64,000 bases of DNA from Chiridota heheva. Taxonomy: Eukaryota > Echinodermata > Holothuroidea > Apodida > Chiridotidae. Shown piece by piece: positions 59,631 to 64,000 of this stretch (the stretch's first letter is position 1; each line of letters opens with the position of its first letter). The position numbers were made by a program, and so were the translations under genes. The stretch lies in NCBI GenBank assembly GCA_020152595.1, contig JAIGNY010002782.1:173501-237500 (forward strand), written 5' to 3'. The notes below the pieces were generated by a model. That model saw only the letters and a list, made by a program, of their open reading frames with translations, did no database searches and was not told where the DNA came from.

Positions 59631-60342
59631 GAACCAGACTGGTAAATGAAAAATAGTTTTGAGAGTTCTGCTGTGCATTGTGAAACCTCAAGCAGCTTTG
59701 AACACCCTCAACATATGGGGAAGATAATGTAGGCATTTCACTTGTTGTTGATTTAAGATCTGCAATATTTGTTACAGACACTAGGTTTTTAGACCTGCAA
59801 GGCTGTAACTAAAAATAATAAACACATAGGGCTGTTACATTACTGGTATTTCTGATGTAGATTATCCTGGACAAAAATATCACAATATATTACAGTCTAA
59901 TGATATCGAACTTATGATTACTAATCTAGGAACACTGCTTGCAAATATAAGGTTTTCAGCACATGAAGTTCAATTATATGTAAAATTGAAGAAATGGAAG
60001 CACATATCTGTAACAATCAGATTTGCTGCAGATATTATATTAATATTACATTCACGTGCAGTGTGTTTCTAACATTCTTTGTGAAAACTTTATGTATTTT
60101 CTTGATTTTGTATTTCTTAATATGTTGATCAGGATATTTTTGATATTATTGGAAAAGTAGTATCTCGATATCACAATAATTGACATCTTGTGAGAGCACT
60201 AGTATATGAAATGTATCAGCAAACGCTGCAGCTGTTGGTTTTCCCTCTATCATACTGTATGCTACATATACCTGATGAAAAGAATAGGTTGTATTTTGAG
60301 TACTCATTCATCATTGCATGTATTGTTTGTTTATTTTTTCAG

Positions 60343-60432
60343 ATTTTAGGGTGTCTTTACAGCTCGGGGTATTGCAGGTGAAGATGGATAAACGGAGGTG
60401 CCTGCATCTCTCACTGGCTCAGTTCTCTGATG
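60343..60432 (+). CDS. Weak candidate exon
   Basis: A T-rich tract and AG (60341-60342), or alternative AGs at 60361-60362 and 60376-60377, precede a short segment ending at a consensus donor GTAAGT (60433 on). An ATG at 60384 would read MDKRRCLHLSLAQFSDG across the donor. I do not recognise a family. Splice signals alone are weak evidence in AT-rich DNA. Confidence 0.2.
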
Positions 60433-62900
60433 GTAAGTTGGATAAAATAATCATTTTGAAATCTTTTATATGTCATAATCCATTGATGATATGCAAGACT
60501 TGGTGTGATATAATTGTCGGATCACATTCTGGGATGATGTACAGTATGACTATTCACTGCTTGTATGTCAGTAGAACAGAGGCGTACATGTAACTTGAGG
60601 GTGGCAAAACTCCATTGGTCCTAGGAACATCTAGATTTTGGAAGCCGCTGGCAATGATGCTGTGACATATTTTATCAAGCCGCTGGCAATGATGCTGTGA
60701 CATATTTTATCAAGCCCTCAATGCTAAGTTGCCTATGTGGAATCCAGAGACCCTAGTTGCATTACTGGCAGAAATACTGTGAAGGAGAAACAGAATTTGA
60801 TTTGACAAACATGATTTTTTCATAAGATCTCACTTAGTTTATTTTGTTGTTGCTGTTTTGGTCTTTCAATTGAGCTCCTGTTTGAAGGAGCTAGGTCATT
60901 TATGAACTCATGGGAACAGCTGCTTAAGTCCAGGGCAGAGGCATAGGAAGGGTCATTTTCGGGAAATTTGGCCATAATATCCAACAACCTCACCATATTT
61001 GTCAATTTCATCTTCATACAATTTCACCTCCTTACCGAGCAGAAAACATGCAACTGGGAAGGTGAAATTTGCTGGGAAAGGGAGAGGGGGGGGGGGGCAG
61101 TTTGCTTGCATGTCCCCCTGCTTCCTATGCCTCTGGGTGAGTCTCTATCTACAGGAGTTAGGAGACATCAACAGGAACAAAATTGTGGTGGAAGTATTCA
61201 AAAATCATCTTCAATAATGGAGATGTTCAATTTAAGATATTTCATATTTGTGAAGAAATGAACTCGGATTAACATTACACCCACAAATTCCTCAAAAGCT
61301 TTGTGTATTTTTTCGAAATATCATTAGAGTTTTGGCGACTTTGTGACACTAGCAGATTTAACAGAGGCACCGGGCATGTTCTGCCCTTCCCCCGATTAAA
61401 AACATATATACGAACAATTTTTTTTTAAGATTAAAAAAATGAAAGGCTTTATAAGAGTCTAAAGTGTGGGATGAGTTTGTTAATATATACCTATTACCCC
61501 CAACCTATCCAATGCATCATACAGTGATACACTTATGTGAAAAGGTCTCAAAAAATGTAAGTAAGAGGTCAAATAGTGCCTCTCCCCTGTGTTACATTAT
61601 GACCTTTCATCAGAATTCACCGACATTCCAAAGGGAGACGAAAATTGCGCAGTGACACTATGATTCAGTAACTGGATGGTGCAGTTCGACAAGATTATAC
61701 ATTAATATCATAGTGACTCATGCTGACCTGCTGATGCAATCTTCTCGATTTGGAACGTTATGACAATATATTATAAAATTAAACATTAATTACAGGACTA
61801 CGCCCCACTATGCTTATTTCTAAATATAGAACGTACTTGAAATCTATATAGGAGATTGTTTTCAAGAAAATTGTGAAGGTTTCATCAAATTACAATTAAC
61901 TGTGTCTTATTGTTATACATCGAGAATAATGTTAACGTATTAATTCATTGTGCGGATATTTATTATTAAAGTTAAGTTGAATTTTCGTTGACTGCTGCTT
62001 CAGACAGAAATCATCATAGAAAATCTTTGCCTTAAACTGTCTGCCGATATATCATAAAAGTGGATCTTACAGCTGTCAGGCCTCTAAAGTCTTTTAATGA
62101 GCTCATAACTTCTACAGACTTCAAACTTTGAGAGAAATCATAGCATTGATCAATATTATTATCATTGCGGAACTGGATAATTTATAATCTTGGAATACAC
62201 TGACTTACAAGGAATAAATAGCAACCGTCTCCCAAAGAGAGACAAGACAGATAGCTCATCATCTTCACCATCACAGTATCAAGTTAGGATATTTATGTAG
62301 GCTAACATTAAGAGTATTGTTTTTGTATATTACTTGGAAGGAAGACTGACTTGAAGTTTTGAATACACCAGATTCAATTTCAAAGTCACTGATCTTGATC
62401 TCATCTTTTGGCATTCTTTTGTTACTTTTCTATTTTATGATTCCATATAAACACCTGTCAATATTCTGGATCTGCCTAGGAATGTCTATATTCAAGTCAT
62501 CACTGTATCTTGAGCATCTTGAACTTTAATGCAAGACAGGTGAAATGGATTGTGACACTGATTATGAGCAGTTCATGCTTGCAGGAAATAAAAGAAGATT
62601 TTGTAGCTGTGTGCAAATTATCAAAATTAGAGCTAAGTGAAGAATCGATCACCTATGCAGTTTCACATGACAGAGTGTAGTCGCTGTGTAATGTTTTCCT
62701 GTCAAATTTCATTATTGCTAAGGAGGCTGTATGTGTTTCTCCTCACAGGTATGGTATGCCTAATTGGTTTTAGGGGCAAAGAAAGGTCGGGGAATTTGAA
62801 ACATAATATGAGATTACAAACAATGTGAGCAATCACTGAGTAGATAGGAAAAGCTTCGGAGATGCTTTGGGTTAGGCTTTTGGTGTCCGCTTGTCTGATA
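60433..62900. other. No gene seen apart from a small tandem duplication
   Basis: AT-rich non-coding sequence. There is a 20-bp-scale hairpin AGCTCCTGTTTGAAGGAGCT near 60874 and a G-run near 61087. Nothing else is recognised. Confidence 0.45.
60645..60714 (+). repeat. Perfect 35-bp tandem duplication
   Basis: Two identical consecutive 35-bp units starting CCGCTGGCAATGATGCTG (60645-60679 and 60680-60714). Perfect identity suggests a recent event or a polymorphic site. Confidence 0.95.
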
Positions 62901-62904
62901 TGGT

Positions 62905-63255
62905 TTTCACCATGATGAAATAACCCTCTTTGGAAAGAATGATCCATCAATCATTTATGGGCATTGCCCAAATTCATTCATGCATATAATGCATAACTTA
63001 TTTGTAGGGTCAGCTAACGACTAATCTGTTCCAATTCACTGCAAAGCAGGCATGTGGTTTTAACCCCAGATGAATGACCTATTGTGTAGTACAGTGTTAC
63101 TGTAGCTGGTTGCTAGCAAGTGAAGCGTGAATAGGCTATTAGTTTTAAAGGTGTGGATTACCCCTGTGTTATGTATGGTTTAACAATAGCTCTTGCTAGC
63201 AATTGAGCTGTAAAGAGGCTCTTGGGTTAGGTGTGGATTACCCCTGATTTTGAGA
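62905..63255 (+). repeat. Direct repeat of about 350 bp, first copy
   Basis: Shares ordered landmarks with 63655-64000: CATGATGAAATAACC, TCCATCAATCATTTATGGG, GATGAATGACCTATTGTGTA, AGCTGGTTGCTA, GATTACCCCTGTGTT and ATACCCCTGATTTTGAGAAA-like ends. Non-coding. Confidence 0.9.
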
Positions 63256-63654
63256 AAACCGAGGGTGTCGGGTTGGAGCTGCCCAAGGGATAAAAAGTCT
63301 TAATGACACTGAAAAAAGTAATATTTAAACATTTCTTATTCTTACCACTTAAGTTTGCTACACATGTTAAGGGTATAAGGAACACGTATAGAGTTTTTAT
63401 TCAGATGAAAGAACTTACAATTCTAAGCAGATAAGTCTTTAAATGGTTAAAATAGCATTTATAGTTTAGACAAATTAATAGGTATGGCAAATTGGATTTT
63501 GAAGAATTTTTCAGCTTGTTCAAAAGTTATGATGTATTGACAAGATACAAGAACACAGCTTAAAATATTTTATGTATTCCTTTGTATTTCTCTCCTTGAT
63601 TCAGACACCAAAGATGATCAAATTGCATTTACTGCTAAATATGGGTCAATAATC

Positions 63655-64000
63655 ATGATGAAATAACCATCCTTATAAAGAATGGTCCATCAATCATTTA
63701 TGGGTTTTGCACAAAGTCCATTCAAGCATATAATGTATATTTTATTTAGGTTCTGCCAAGAACTATTCTGATTTGAACAGCACTTATGTAGCTTGAGCCC
63801 AAGATGAATGACCTATTGTGTACAGTGTAAGAGTAGCTGGTTGCTACTAAGTGAACTGAATAGACAATGAAGATGTTATCAGTTAAGAAGGTATAGATTA
63901 CCCCTGTGTTGCGTTGGTGTGACAATAGCTGGATGCTAGTCAATAAATTGTGAAGAGTCTCTCTGGTTGAATGGTGTGGAATACCCCTGATTTTGAGAAA
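63655..64000 (+). repeat. Direct repeat of about 350 bp, second copy (runs to window edge)
   Basis: Second, diverged copy of 62905-63255, offset by about 750 bp. More units may follow beyond the window. Confidence 0.9.

Overview
This is a repeat-rich, AT-biased animal (metazoan) genomic window, not bacterial or viral. Short exons with GT/AG junctions are separated by kilobase introns. Retrotransposon fragments, MITEs and long (TA)n arrays fill the rest. The one gene I can recognise is a fibrinogen-related (FReD, ficolin-like) gene. Together with the repeat landscape it suggests a marine invertebrate deuterostome, perhaps an echinoderm. That assignment is inference and would need a database search.

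Layout. 0.25-0.63 kb: a MITE with perfect 5-bp target-site duplications (TSDs). 1.38-18.13 kb (+): the FReD gene, five predicted coding exons whose splice phases agree and which give a 304-residue product. Its introns hold an inverted segmental repeat (3.1-3.8 and 9.6-10.3 kb), two MITEs with GATCGG-rich ends, a tail-to-tail pair of broken non-LTR retrotransposons split by a hAT-type MITE (5.5-9.5 kb), a decayed reverse-transcriptase fragment (14.1-15.1 kb), a dead duplicate of the last exon (15.4 kb) and a 53-bp minisatellite. 18.9-20.2 kb: AGGTCA-rich repeats in about 315-bp units. 22.3-22.6 kb (-): a probable terminal coding exon of an unrecognised coiled-coil protein. 23.97-25.08 kb: a hAT-like element.

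25.3-32.3 and 36.7-44.4 kb: two direct copies of a 7-kb segment. Each carries the same tRNA-derived SINE insertion and the same G-rich minisatellite at a different length. Only the second copy holds a 1.42-kb hAT element with a perfect 8-bp TSD, and the first copy preserves the empty site. 44.8-47.5 kb: (TA)n arrays, one about 718 bp without interruption. 49.9-52.5 kb (-): a decayed L2/CR1-like retrotransposon split by another copy of the same SINE. 57.3-58.6 kb (+): a retrotransposon 3' end whose RNase H frame is still open. 59-64 kb: intergenic or intronic DNA with small tandem duplications and one weak exon candidate.

The genes do not form an operon or pathway. I found no convincing new multi-gene system. 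The most informative content is the exon-duplication history of the FReD gene and the dateable insertion and duplication order in the two 7-kb copies.
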